64,000 bases of DNA, taken from Actinomadura opuntiae (GTDB lineage Bacteria; Actinomycetota; Actinomycetes; Streptosporangiales; Streptosporangiaceae). The notes beneath the pieces are model-generated. The model did no database searches. It worked only from the letters and a program-made list of their open reading frames with translations, and was not told the DNA's origin. This document shows positions 34,563-43,752 of this stretch, piece by piece. The position numbers and the translations under genes were made by a program. Each line of letters opens with the position of its first letter. Position 1 is the stretch's first letter. The stretch covers positions 62,001 through 126,000 of the forward strand of contig NZ_JASNWF010000024.1 in NCBI RefSeq assembly GCF_030283205.1. The letters are read 5' to 3'.

Positions 34563-35099
34563 GTGCCCGCCTTCCGCACGCGCGAGCCCGTCCTGCTGGA
34601 TCCCCAGGGCCCGGTGATCACGATGATCGCCTGCGTCGTGGGCGGGATCCTGATGCTCGGCGCGGGCGCCGCCGCCGTGTTCTGCGCGGTCCTTGCCGCC
34701 ACGGGCATCGGCGGAACTCGCGGCGGCTGGACATGGGCGGCCGCCGGGCTGGCCCTGTTCTCGGCGTTCGTCGCCTCCGTCGGGCTTTCCACCGTCGTCT
34801 CCGCCCGCGCGGAACGGCGCGCCACGATCCGGCTCGCCGCCCACGGCGTCGAGGCGACCGCGCTCGTCCTGGCGGTCTCCTCCGCCCCGCCGACCAACGA
34901 CCACCACTTCCAGGTCCGGCTCCTGATGCGGATCAGCGGGCCGGGATTCGCCTCGTTCGAGTCGAGCAACGAGCTCCCGCGCTACCGGGTCGGGAGCGTC
35001 GCACAGGGCACGGTGCTGCCGGCCCGGGTCGACCCGTCCACCCTCGTGTTCACGCTGGAACGGCCACCCGCCCCGGACGCGGCCGGCACCGGCTCCTAG
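34563..35099 (+). CDS. small membrane protein with two N-terminal helices, unknown function
   Basis: A 178-residue protein. Two hydrophobic segments (ITMIACVVGGILMLGAGAAAVF and WAAAGLALFSAFVASVGLSTVV) form a hairpin in the first half. The second half is a soluble beta-rich domain (HGVEATALVLAVSS, then HHFQVRLLMRISG and FESSNELPRYRVG). This layout recalls DUF3592-like membrane proteins, but the match is by pattern only. GTG at 34563 is the likely start; it is divergent from the LLM-SCP2 gene with about 130 bases between. Confidence 0.65.
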   Translation: MPAFRTREPVLLDPQGPVITMIACVVGGILMLGAGAAAVFCAVLAATGIGGTRGGWTWAAAGLALFSAFVASVGLSTVVSARAERRATIRLAAHGVEATALVLAVSSAPPTNDHHFQVRLLMRISGPGFASFESSNELPRYRVGSVAQGTVLPARVDPSTLVFTLERPPAPDAAGTGS

Positions 35100-35111
35100 G
35101 CGACGAAGAAG

Positions 35112-35125
35112 CAAGCGCTCGCTTG
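35112..35125. promoter_or_regulatory. CAAGCG-CT-CGCTTG palindrome, possible TetR-type operator
   Basis: CAAGCG (35112-35117), CT, CGCTTG (35120-35125), within AAGCAAGCGCTCGCTTGACT, about 75 bases before the CoA-transferase/racemase gene. AGCAAGCG...CGCTTGCT-like palindromes are common operators of TetR-family regulators of acyl-CoA metabolism in actinobacteria; the regulator itself is not in the window. Confidence 0.55.
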
Positions 35126-35200
35126 ACTGGGTGGATGGGGGGCGGCGACCATGGCGGGACGTCCGTCCCGGTCAGGGGCGGGCCGAGGTGGAGGAGGGGC

Positions 35201-36280
35201 ATGGCGCCGCTGGACGGACTCCGGGTGCTGGACCTGACGATGTGGCGGCCCGGGCCGTACACCACGCAGCTGCTCGCCCAGCTCGGCGCCGACGTCATCA
35301 AGGTGGAACCGCCGGGCGGCGAGCCCATGCGGATGTTCCAGGGGCACTTCGACCTGCTCAACCGGCGCAAGCGGAGCATCGCGCTGGACCTGAAGTCCGA
35401 GGCCGGGCGGGAGCGGTGCCTGGAGCTCGCGGCGGACGCCGAGGTGTTCGTGGAGGGGTTCCGTCCCGGCGTCGCCGACCGGCTCGGGGTGGGCGACGCC
35501 GCCGTGCGCGCGCTCAATCCGCGGCTGGTGTACTGCTCCATCTCCGGTTACGGGGCCGACGGGCCGCTCGCGCAGGTGCCCGGGCACGACGTCAACTACC
35601 GCGCGTACGCGGCGACGCTGCCGCCGGACGCGGTGTCCCCGAGCCTGGACGAGCTGCCCGTCGCCGACATGGCCGCCGCGACGATGGCCGCGTTCGCGAT
35701 CACCGCGGCGTGCCTGAAGGCCCGCGCCACCGGCGTCGGCGACCGGATCGACCTGGGCATGGCGGACGTGCTGGCGCACTGGACGAGCACCGTCCCCGAG
35801 GCGACCCGGCCGCGGGAGCCCGCGAAGGCTGCGCCGCGACCCGCTGACCCGGCGCCCCACGTCACCGGGCCGGTGCCCGGGTACGGGGTGTACGCCACCA
35901 AGGACGGGTCGAAGATCACACTCGGGGTCGTGTCGGAGGAGCGGCTCTGGGCGGCGACCTGCCGCGCGCTCGGCCTGGACGAGGCGGCGGGCGTGCCGTT
36001 CGCCGAGCGGCTCGGCCGGGTCGCCGAGCTGGACGCCGAGGTGGCGGCGGCGATCGGCCGGCTGACCAGGGACGAGGCCATGGAGCGGCTGTCGGCCGCC
36101 GGGGCGCCGGTGGCGCCGCTGCTGACCGGCGCCGAGATGCTGGAGCTCGACCACTTCCGGGCGCGCGGCGTGCTGGACGCCGGCCCGGTGCGCACGACCG
36201 TCCATCCGCCGCTGCCCGGAGGCCCGGTCGCCGGCCTCGACGAGCAACACGGACAGGGCTGGCACAGTCTCACCGATTGA
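35201..36280 (+). CDS. CaiB/BaiF CoA-transferase family protein, alpha-methylacyl-CoA racemase-like
   Basis: A 359-residue family III CoA enzyme. The start LDGLRVLDLTMWRPGPY and the block NRRKRSIALDLKS are family hallmarks. GHDVNYRAYAATL supplies the His and PVADMAAATMAAF the Asp expected of the two-base catalysis of alpha-methylacyl-CoA racemase; this favours racemase over CoA-transferase activity, since both groups share the fold. An AAGCAAGCG palindrome upstream and the acyl-CoA genes further right point to fatty-acid or sterol side-chain metabolism (inference). GGAGGAGGGG precedes the ATG. Confidence 0.88.
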   Translation: MAPLDGLRVLDLTMWRPGPYTTQLLAQLGADVIKVEPPGGEPMRMFQGHFDLLNRRKRSIALDLKSEAGRERCLELAADAEVFVEGFRPGVADRLGVGDAAVRALNPRLVYCSISGYGADGPLAQVPGHDVNYRAYAATLPPDAVSPSLDELPVADMAAATMAAFAITAACLKARATGVGDRIDLGMADVLAHWTSTVPEATRPREPAKAAPRPADPAPHVTGPVPGYGVYATKDGSKITLGVVSEERLWAATCRALGLDEAAGVPFAERLGRVAELDAEVAAAIGRLTRDEAMERLSAAGAPVAPLLTGAEMLELDHFRARGVLDAGPVRTTVHPPLPGGPVAGLDEQHGQGWHSLTD

Positions 36281-36322
36281 TATTCAGGTGGGAATGTCGG
36301 ATCCGTTTGGCATTCTTGTGAC

Positions 36323-39300
36323 GTGAGCGCGCGTGCGATGAGTCCCGTCCTGGTCGGCAGGTCGGCCGAGCTGGGCGTGCTGGAGGACGCGCTGGCCGCG
36401 GCCCCCGGCGCGGTCCTGGTCGGCGGCGAGGCGGGCCTCGGCAAGACCCGGCTGATCCGCGAGTTCGCGGCGTCGGTCGGCGGCGCCGGGCGGGCCCGCG
36501 TGCTGGTCGGCGGCTGCCTGGAGCTCGGCTCCGACGGCCTGCCGTTCGCGCCGTTCACCACCGTGCTGCGCGGGCTGGTCCGCGACATCGGCATCGACGG
36601 GATCGCGGCGCTCGTCCCGCGCGGCGACACCGGCGGCCTCGCCCGGCTGCTGCCCGAGTTCGGCGAGCCGGAGAGCGACGCCGCGTCCGGCGAGGAGCGC
36701 GCCCGGCTGTTCGAGGTGGTCCTCACCCTGCTGGAGCGGCTCGCCGAGCGCGAGCCGGTCGTCCTGGTCATCGAGGACGCGCACTGGGCGGACCGCTCCA
36801 CCCGCGACCTGCTGTCGTTCCTGGTGCGCAACCAGAGCGCCGCGCCGGTCCTGATCGTGGTGACGTACCGGTCGGACGAGCTGCACCGCACCCATCCGCT
36901 GCGCCCGCTGCTCGGCGGGCTGGAGCGGGTCGACCGGGTCACCCGGCTGGAGATCGCCCGGCTGGCCCGCTCGGAGGTCGCAGCGCTGGTCACCGCGGTG
37001 CTGGGGCAGGCGCCGCCGCCCGGCCTGGTCGACCGGATCGACGCGCGCAGCGAGGGCAACCCGCTGTTCGTCGAGGCGCTGCTCGACGACGACGGCACGC
37101 TGGCGTGCGAGCTGCCCGAGTCGCTGCGCGACCTGCTGCTGGCGGGCGTCCAGCGGCTGCCCGAGGAGACCCAGGACGTGCTGCGGGACGCCAGCGGCGG
37201 CGGCACCCGCATCGAGCACGCCCTGCTGGCCGCCGTGTCGGGGCTGGACGACGCCGCGCTGACCCGGGTGCTGCGGCCGGCCGTCGCGGCGAACGTCCTG
37301 GTCGTGGACGGCGACGGCTACGCGTTCCGGCACGCGCTGATCCGCGAGGCCGTCCACGACGACCTGCTGCCCGGCGAGTACACGCGCCTGCACACCCGTT
37401 ACGCCGAGGCCCTGGAGAACGACCCGGGGCTGGTGCCGTCCGGGCGGCTCTGGGTGGAGCTCAGCCACCACTGGAAGGCCGCCAACGACGCCACGTGGGC
37501 GCTCGTCGCGTCGTGGCGGGCGGCGGCCGACGCGCGCAAGGCGCTCGCCTACGCCGAGTGCCTGACGATGCTGTCGCGGGTGCTCCACCTGTGGGACCGG
37601 GTGCCCGACGCGGCCGAGCGCATCGGCGCCGACCACATCAAGGTGATGGAGGACGCCGCGACCGCCGCCGACCTGGCCGGCGAGTACGACCGGGGCATCA
37701 AGTTCGTCACCGCCGCGCTGAAGGAGATCGAGGACGCCGGCGAGGACGCGAGGGGCACCGAGCGCTGGGCCGCGCTGCTGGAGCTGCGCGGCCACATGCG
37801 CTACGAGATGGCCCGGCCCGGCTTCGTCGACGACCTGCGCGCCGCGGTGAAGGCGCTGCCCGCCGATCCCCCGACGGTCCTGCGGGCGCGCGCGCTGGCG
37901 GCCCTGGCGACCTACGTGCGCTTCACCACCGACATCCCCGAGGCGCGCGCCGCGGCGGCCGAGTCGCTGGCCATCGCGCGCAAGCTCGCCGATCCCGTCG
38001 CCGAGGCGCAGGCGCTCATCACGCTGTTCTGCGCCGACATCGACTACTCCGACTACACCGGGAGCGTCTCGGGCAGCACGCTCGCCGAGGTGGAACAGAC
38101 CGCGGCGGCCAGCGGCAACCACCGGGTGCTGCTGCGGTACTACGTCATCAAGTCGCACTTCCTGGAGGGGGCGGGCCGGCACGAGGAGGCCGCAGCCGTC
38201 GCCGCGCAGGGCAAGGAGCTGGCACGCGAGTACGGCGTGGAGCGCACCCAGGGCACGTTCCTGTGCATCAACCAGGCCGAGCCGCTCGTCTCCCTCGGAC
38301 GCTGGGACGAGGCCATGGCGGTGATGAACCACGCCATGGAGCAGGAGCCGTCGGTGACGATCCGGACCTCGCTGCTGGTCCTGTCGGGCGGTATCGCGCT
38401 CGCACGCGGCGACATGGCGACCGTCCGCGAGCGGCTCGACGGCGCCCGCGACATCATGCGGCTCAAGATGAAGTGGCTGAAGACGCAGGACTACTTCGCC
38501 ACCCTCTGGCTGGAGGCGCGGGTGGCGCTGGCCCAGGGCCGCCCGCAGGACGTGCTGCCGGCCGTCGAGGGCGTGATCGAGGAGGCGGGCCTGCCGGACG
38601 ACGCCCGCTACGCCCTGCCGGTGCTGATCGCGGGCGCCACGGCCTGCGGCGAGTTGGGCCCGTCCGCCGCGCCGATGCTGCGCCGGATCGAGGAGCGCGC
38701 CGCCGGCCTGACGATCAGCGGCCCGCTGCAGCGCGCCCACAAGCTCGAATTCGACGCCGAGGCGGCCCGCGCCCGGGGCGTCCTCGACCGGGCGGCCTGG
38801 GACGAGGTCGCCGCCGCGTGGGAGGCGCTCGGCAACCCGTTCGCCCGCGCGCAGTCCCTCGTCCACGCCGCCGAGGCGGCGCTGGCCGACGGCGACCACG
38901 ACGCCGCCTCGGAGCGGTTGCGGATCGCGGCCGGCATAGCCGTTGACCTCGGCGCCGCGCCGCTCGCGGAACGGGTCGCCGACCTGCAGCGGCGCACGCG
39001 GGCGCCGCGCCGCACCGGCGCGGAGCCGTCCGCCCCGCTCGGCCTGACCCCGCGCGAGTACGAGGTGCTGCGCCTCGTCGCCGAGGGGCGCAGCAACCGC
39101 GACATCGCCGAGGCGCTGTTCATCTCGGTGAAGACGGCCAGCGTGCACGTGTCGAACATCCTGAGCAAGCTCGAGGTCGCCAACCGCGGCGAGGCCGCCG
39201 CGACCGCGCACCGGCTGGCGCTGTTCGCCGGCTCCGCCGGGCGCTCCACGGCGAACGGGTCGGGCTCTGGCAGGCAGGATTCGAGCAGGCAGGGTTCGGT

Positions 39301-39334
39301 GGCGGGAGCCCCCCTCCCGGACTCCCGCCACTGA
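36323..39334 (+). CDS. LAL-type LuxR-family transcriptional regulator (AAA ATPase plus HTH)
   Basis: A 1003-residue large ATP-binding LuxR regulator. The N-terminal ATPase has Walker A GGEAGLGKTR (about residues 36-45) and Walker B VVLVIEDAHWAD (about 148-159). The middle is a long helical, TPR-like region (about 400-880). The C-terminus carries the LuxR helix-turn-helix: LTPREYEVLRLVAEGRSNRDIAEAL and VKTASVHVSNILSKLEV in two pieces, then a short Ser/Gly-rich tail. These proteins integrate a metabolite signal through the ATPase and activate transcription. Target genes are unknown; it could control its neighbours. GTG 36323 was kept; ATG five codons later is possible. Confidence 0.92.
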   Translation: MSARAMSPVLVGRSAELGVLEDALAAAPGAVLVGGEAGLGKTRLIREFAASVGGAGRARVLVGGCLELGSDGLPFAPFTTVLRGLVRDIGIDGIAALVPRGDTGGLARLLPEFGEPESDAASGEERARLFEVVLTLLERLAEREPVVLVIEDAHWADRSTRDLLSFLVRNQSAAPVLIVVTYRSDELHRTHPLRPLLGGLERVDRVTRLEIARLARSEVAALVTAVLGQAPPPGLVDRIDARSEGNPLFVEALLDDDGTLACELPESLRDLLLAGVQRLPEETQDVLRDASGGGTRIEHALLAAVSGLDDAALTRVLRPAVAANVLVVDGDGYAFRHALIREAVHDDLLPGEYTRLHTRYAEALENDPGLVPSGRLWVELSHHWKAANDATWALVASWRAAADARKALAYAECLTMLSRVLHLWDRVPDAAERIGADHIKVMEDAATAADLAGEYDRGIKFVTAALKEIEDAGEDARGTERWAALLELRGHMRYEMARPGFVDDLRAAVKALPADPPTVLRARALAALATYVRFTTDIPEARAAAAESLAIARKLADPVAEAQALITLFCADIDYSDYTGSVSGSTLAEVEQTAAASGNHRVLLRYYVIKSHFLEGAGRHEEAAAVAAQGKELAREYGVERTQGTFLCINQAEPLVSLGRWDEAMAVMNHAMEQEPSVTIRTSLLVLSGGIALARGDMATVRERLDGARDIMRLKMKWLKTQDYFATLWLEARVALAQGRPQDVLPAVEGVIEEAGLPDDARYALPVLIAGATACGELGPSAAPMLRRIEERAAGLTISGPLQRAHKLEFDAEAARARGVLDRAAWDEVAAAWEALGNPFARAQSLVHAAEAALADGDHDAASERLRIAAGIAVDLGAAPLAERVADLQRRTRAPRRTGAEPSAPLGLTPREYEVLRLVAEGRSNRDIAEALFISVKTASVHVSNILSKLEVANRGEAAATAHRLALFAGSAGRSTANGSGSGRQDSSRQGSVAGAPLPDSRH

Positions 39335-39492
39335 ACCGTCGGACCACACGGGAACTGACGTGGCCGGCCTTCGCGGTCGCGCGCCGCGGAAGCTCAGGGT
39401 GCTCCTCCCCCGGAGAGGCGGCCCCGCGACCGTTCCGGCCACTGCCCAGTGTGCTCCGCCCATTGCGCCGTGTAACGGGCGACATACCGAAA

Positions 39493-39536
39493 ACGGCGGG
39501 CACGAGTTCACATGGTGATGATCTCGTGCCCGCCGT
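39493..39536. terminator. bidirectional hairpin terminator
   Basis: Perfect 14-bp stem ACGGCGGGCACGAG (39493-39506) and CTCGTGCCCGCCGT (39523-39536), loop 16 nt, between the convergent LAL regulator and methyltransferase genes. Confidence 0.75.
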
Positions 39537-39551
39537 GCCCGCCGCGGACCG

Positions 39552-40370
39552 CTAGCGCGGGACGCGGGCCACGCAGAAGACGGTCTGCCCGAACGGCGGC
39601 CGGACCGCGCGCTCGATGGCGCGGGTCACCGGCACGACCGTCCGGTCGTAGATCTTGACCAGCCGCGGGTCGGGGTAGCCGGCGCCGCCGCGGCGCACCG
39701 CGAACCACCAGGCGATCCCGCCCAGGAAGTTGATCGGCTTGAGCACCTCCGGGAGGAGCCCGGCCTCGCGCACCGAGGCCTCCAGCGTCGCCGGGGTGTA
39801 CCGGGTGACGTGCCCGACCTTGCGGTCGAAGTCGCCGTACAGCTGCATGTAGCCGGGCACCCAGATCACGATCCGGCCGCCGGGCAGGGTGACGGAGGCG
39901 AGGTCGCGCAGCGCCTGGACGTCGTCCTTGATGTGCTCCAGGACGTTCATCATCACGACCGTGTCGACCTTCTGCCGGATCTGGATCTCGGCCGGAAGTT
40001 CGAGGTCGATGACCTCGACGTCGTCGTTGCCGTCGTAGCGCTTGCGCAGCTCGCCGACGCAGTAGGGGTCGTTGTCGCTGACGACGAGGTAGTCGAGCCG
40101 TCCGGCGAACTGCTCGGAGAAGTGCCCGAGCCCCGAGCCGATCTCCAGCAGGGAGCGCCCGACGTGGGGCGCGACGGTCTCGTACTCGTACTTGCGGTAG
40201 TTGCGGGCCTCGTCACCGCCCAGATGGTTCTCCAGGGCCCCCTCGCCGGCGGCGGGCTGGATGACCTCTCCGTCTCCCGCCGTGGGTGTCGTGGGGGCGG
40301 GCTTCGGACCGCTGCCGATGAGATTGAGGAGGGTTCCTGCGATGGACTTCTTCTGACCAGGTTGCTGCAT
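39552..40370 (-). CDS. class I SAM-dependent methyltransferase
   Basis: A 272-residue methyltransferase. SAM motif I is LLEIGSGLGHFSEQFA (about residues 76-91), motif II ends in VVSDNDPYC, and VVMMNVLEHIKDDVQALRDLA plus LPGGRIVIWVPGYMQLYGDFDRKVGHVTRY-type blocks follow, the latter typical of methyltransferases tied to polysaccharide or lipid-linked substrates. About 30 N-terminal residues are flexible. ATG 40370 is preferred over an upstream frame extension because GGGAAG lies before it. The 267 bases upstream (40371-40637) hold its promoter and no other gene. Confidence 0.85.
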   Translation of the reverse strand: MQQPGQKKSIAGTLLNLIGSGPKPAPTTPTAGDGEVIQPAAGEGALENHLGGDEARNYRKYEYETVAPHVGRSLLEIGSGLGHFSEQFAGRLDYLVVSDNDPYCVGELRKRYDGNDDVEVIDLELPAEIQIRQKVDTVVMMNVLEHIKDDVQALRDLASVTLPGGRIVIWVPGYMQLYGDFDRKVGHVTRYTPATLEASVREAGLLPEVLKPINFLGGIAWWFAVRRGGAGYPDPRLVKIYDRTVVPVTRAIERAVRPPFGQTVFCVARVPR

Positions 40371-40637
40371 ACTTCCCGCTCGCTGGGTGCGTTGGCGTTC
40401 GGCTTGTTTTCGCCGGATCGACGGACCGGATCCCTCGGGATGGTCTGATCTCTGGCGCAAGGTCGGGTCAGTCTACCCATCCGTACGCGAACGCATTGCC
40501 CGGCGTTCAGGATTCGGTGCGCTGGGTCGACGACCAGTGGGCCCCGGCACAACCGATCGCGCTGACCGGTGACCGGGCCAGGTCACCGTAGCGCACGGCA
40601 GTCCCCCGGTCACGCACCGCAGGTCAGAACGGCGATG

Positions 40638-42620
40638 TCAGCCGATCGTGCGGTGCACGCCGGGCCGGTCGCTCGGGCCTGGTTCGGCGGGCGCGATCCA
40701 GGGGCCGGGAATGGAGGGGTCCAATACGCCTTCCTCCACCCAGGCGAAATCACCGGCGAGGACGGCGCGCGCGAGTTTCACGTCCATCTCGTCGGTGTTG
40801 CGCCACAGCCCGTCGAACAGTTCCTCGACGCGGACCCGCGCCTGGCGGCAGAACGCGTCGGCCAGCAGCACGGCGGAGGCGCCGGGAACATCGGTCTCGC
40901 TCACACCGTCCGCAATGGATCCGGTGAGCGGGCCGAGGCCGGAGGAGTCGGCGTTGGCGCGGACGCAGACGGCGCTCATCGCGTACAGCTCGGCGCCGAT
41001 GTCGACCATCCGGCCGAGGAATCCCTGCTTGTACTCCAGCTTGCCCTGCCAGCGGCCCGCCGCGTAGAAGATGGACCGGGCCAGCTTCCGCGAGGCGCGC
41101 TCCACGTACCGCAGGTGCTTGGCGAGCACGCCGAACTCGCCGTAGGCGTTCGGCCGCTGCCCCGCGCCCGTCACCAGCGTCGGCAGCCAGCGCGCGTAGA
41201 AGCCGCCCGCCTTCGCCGCCGCGCGCGCCTTCGTCCCGGCGGAGGCGTCGGGGTCGATGATGTCGCCCGCGACGGACAGGTGCGCGTCCACCGCCTCCCG
41301 TGCGATCAGCAGATGCATGATCTCGGTGGAGCCCTCGAAGATCCGGTTGATCCGCAGGTCGCGCAGCAGCTGCTCGGCGGGCACGCCGCGCTCGCCGCGC
41401 GCGGCCAGCGACTCGGCCGTCTCGAAGCCGCGCCCGCCGCGCAGCTGGACCAGCTCGTCGGCGATCCGGCAGGCCATCTCCGACGACCACAGCTTGGCGA
41501 GCGCCGCCTCGATCCGGATGTCGTTGCGCTCGTCGTCGGCGAGCTGGCCCGACAGGTCGAGCATGGCCTCCAGCGCGTACGCGGTGGCCGCGATGAACGC
41601 GACCTTGCGGGCCACGGCCTCGTGCTCGCCGACCGGCCGCCCCCACTGCACCCGCTCCTTCGACCACTCGCGGGCGATCTTGGCGGCCCACTTGCCGCTC
41701 GCCGCGCAGATCGCGGGCAGCGAGAGCCGGCCGGTGTTCAGCGTGGTCAGCGCGATCTTCAGGCCCGCGCCCTCCGCGCCGATCAGGTTGGCCTTGGGGA
41801 CGCGCACGTCGTGGAAGCGCGTCACGCCGTTCTCGATGCCGCGCAGGCCCATGAACGCGTTGCGGTTCTCGACGGTGATGCCGGGCGTGGCCATGTCCAC
41901 GATGAACGCGGAGATGCCGCCCCGGTGCCCGTCCGGCCGGGGTCCGTCGGGCTTCGGGACGCGCGCCATGACGACGACGAGGTCGGCGACGACGCCGTTG
42001 GTCGTCCACAGCTTGACCCCGTTGAGGACGTAGTCGTCGCCGTCCGGGACGGCGGTGGCGCGCAGCCGGGCCGGGTCGGAGCCGACGTCGGGCTCGGTGA
42101 GCAGGAACGCGCTGATCTGCCGGGCGCAGCGCGGCAGCCAGATATCCTTCTGCTCCTGCGTCCCGAACATCTTCACCGGCTGCGGGACGCCGATGGACTG
42201 GTGCGCCGACAGCAGCGCGCCGAGCGCCGGGCTGACCGATCCGACGACCATCAGCGCGCGGCCGTAATAGAGCTGGCTGAGCCCGAGCCCGCCATAACGC
42301 TCGGGAATCTTCATGCCGAGCGCGCCCATCTCCCGCAGCCCTTGGATCACCTCGTCCGGAATGCGGGACTCGCGCTCGATCAGCGCGGCGTCGACCCGGG
42401 TGGCGCAGAACTCGGTGAGCCGCTCGAGGAATTGCTCGCCGCGGCGGCGCGCGTCGTCGTCCGGGCGGGGATGCGGGTGCACGAGATCGAGCCGGAAATC
42501 GCCGAGGAACAGCTGCTTTCCGAAGCTCGGAAGGCGCCATTCGGTCTCCCGTGCCTCCTCGGCGACCCGCCGGGCGGTCCGCTCGTCGACGGGGGTCTGG
42601 CTGCGACTCGGCTGGCTCAT
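40638..42620 (-). CDS. acyl-CoA dehydrogenase family protein
   Basis: A 660-residue FAD-linked acyl-CoA dehydrogenase, longer than the usual 380-400 residues because of a C-terminal helical extension of about 200 residues, as in VLCAD/ACAD9-like and some FadE proteins. Visible are PERYGGLGLSQLYYGRAL, LLTEPDVGSDPAR, KLWTTNGVVADL, and the region IFEGSTEIMHLLIAREA with the probable catalytic Glu. It performs the first step of beta-oxidation. It is divergent from the IclR regulator, which may control it. GAGGAG precedes the ATG. Confidence 0.93.
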   Translation of the reverse strand: MSQPSRSQTPVDERTARRVAEEARETEWRLPSFGKQLFLGDFRLDLVHPHPRPDDDARRRGEQFLERLTEFCATRVDAALIERESRIPDEVIQGLREMGALGMKIPERYGGLGLSQLYYGRALMVVGSVSPALGALLSAHQSIGVPQPVKMFGTQEQKDIWLPRCARQISAFLLTEPDVGSDPARLRATAVPDGDDYVLNGVKLWTTNGVVADLVVVMARVPKPDGPRPDGHRGGISAFIVDMATPGITVENRNAFMGLRGIENGVTRFHDVRVPKANLIGAEGAGLKIALTTLNTGRLSLPAICAASGKWAAKIAREWSKERVQWGRPVGEHEAVARKVAFIAATAYALEAMLDLSGQLADDERNDIRIEAALAKLWSSEMACRIADELVQLRGGRGFETAESLAARGERGVPAEQLLRDLRINRIFEGSTEIMHLLIAREAVDAHLSVAGDIIDPDASAGTKARAAAKAGGFYARWLPTLVTGAGQRPNAYGEFGVLAKHLRYVERASRKLARSIFYAAGRWQGKLEYKQGFLGRMVDIGAELYAMSAVCVRANADSSGLGPLTGSIADGVSETDVPGASAVLLADAFCRQARVRVEELFDGLWRNTDEMDVKLARAVLAGDFAWVEEGVLDPSIPGPWIAPAEPGPSDRPGVHRTIG

Positions 42621-42962
42621 GCCCGGCTCCTCGGAAAGCGGCTTCCGCTGTTCCCGCCCTCACGGGCGGCGCCCTGGGCTCCGGGGGCGGGCCCCGGAGG
42701 TTGCACCCACCCGAAGTTACTCCCCGGTCGGCGCGCCGCCCACTCCCCCGCGCTCCAGGCGTGTCGCGTGCGATTTGCGGGACTGCGGGGGAGAAAGACG
42801 CCGACAACCGGAAAGGCACCCCCGAACAGGGACCGTTCCATCAGATCGCCATTAGCGGGGGACTTCGGAAAGCCCCTGCGAACACGCCCGCGAAGTGATC
42901 CAATGGGCCGAGTATCGGTAAAGGCCTTGACCTGGCCGGGCCGGAGGGGTTCGCTGTGCGTG
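42621..42962. other. divergent intergenic region, acyl-CoA dehydrogenase / IclR regulator
   Basis: A 342-base gap with ribosome sites for both flanking genes and presumably both promoters. It includes the hairpin CTCCGGGG-N5-CCCCGGAG at 42679-42699. No other open frame is convincing and no clear IclR-type palindrome was found. Confidence 0.5.
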
Positions 42963-43727
42963 ATGGATGAGACACGCAGACCCACGCTCATCGCCTCGGT
43001 GCAGCGCGCCCTGCATCTCATGGAGGCGGTGGCCTCGCATCCGAGCGGCGCGCCCGCCAAGCAGCTGGCACGCGAGTCCGGGCTGCCCCTCGCCACGACG
43101 TACCACCTGCTCCGCACCCTCGCCCACGAGGGCTACGCCATGCGGCTCCCGGACGGCGTCTGGGTGCTCGGCGACCGCGTCCAGTCGCTGCACGGCCGCA
43201 GCCGGACCCAGCAGCTGCTCGCGCACGTCCGCCCGACCCTCGCCGCGCTCCGCGACGAGCTGGGGGTCGCCTGCTACTTCGGCATGCACGTGGACGACGA
43301 GATCCGGTTGATCGACATCGCCGACGGCCCGCGCGCGCCCCGCGTCGACGTGTGGGTCGGCTTCGACGAGTCCGCGCACGCCACGGCGCTCGGCAAGTGC
43401 ATGCTGAGCCAGCTCGACGAGGAGCGGCGCCGCGACTACCTGGCCCGGCACCCGCTGGTCGACCTGACGCCGCACACCATCACCGAGCCCGCGCGGCTGC
43501 TCCGCGCGCTCCGCTCGCCGGACGGGCTCTCGCTGGACCGCGAGGAGTACGCCCTCGGCACCGGCTGCGCCGCCGTGCCGGTCACCGACGCCACCGGCGG
43601 CGCCGTCGGCGCGCTCGCCATCTCCTGCCGCCCCGGCAAGCTCCCCAAGATCGAGAAGTCCGCCGACCGGATGCGCGCCCGCGCCGCCGAGCTCCAGCGG
43701 ACCCTCGCCCTGACCGCCGTCTCCTGA
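42963..43727 (+). CDS. IclR-family transcriptional regulator
   Basis: A 254-residue regulator with the two IclR domains. The N-terminal winged helix is ASVQRALHLMEAVASHP, then AKQLARESGLPLATTYHLLRTL. The C-terminal effector domain includes GFDESAHATALGKCMLSQL and SLDREEYALGTGCAAVPV, with the usual CAAVPV block in the ligand pocket. IclR proteins control catabolic genes in response to small acids or CoA-pathway metabolites; divergent acyl-CoA dehydrogenase and downstream enoyl-CoA hydratase are likely targets (inference). A GGAGGGG site lies 11-14 nt before the GTG/ATG pair at 42960/42963. Confidence 0.92.
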   Translation: MDETRRPTLIASVQRALHLMEAVASHPSGAPAKQLARESGLPLATTYHLLRTLAHEGYAMRLPDGVWVLGDRVQSLHGRSRTQQLLAHVRPTLAALRDELGVACYFGMHVDDEIRLIDIADGPRAPRVDVWVGFDESAHATALGKCMLSQLDEERRRDYLARHPLVDLTPHTITEPARLLRALRSPDGLSLDREEYALGTGCAAVPVTDATGGAVGALAISCRPGKLPKIEKSADRMRARAAELQRTLALTAVS

Positions 43728-43752
43728 TACCGGCGCCGCCGGGCGCGTGCCC

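Noticed and set aside
33083..35200. Upstream in-frame extension of the CoA-transferase/racemase gene
   Set aside because: The extension is antisense to the LLM-SCP2 gene and lacks family sequence; ATG 35201 has a strong ribosome site and matches the family start.
36284..39511. Open frame of over 1000 codons antisense to the LAL regulator
   Set aside because: No recognisable domain, biased His/Gln/Arg/Val composition typical of the complement of G+C-rich coding sequence; the plus-strand gene has clear Walker and HTH motifs.
40569..42960. Long plus-strand extension in front of the IclR gene
   Set aside because: It is antisense to the acyl-CoA dehydrogenase; the IclR protein is complete from ATG 42963.
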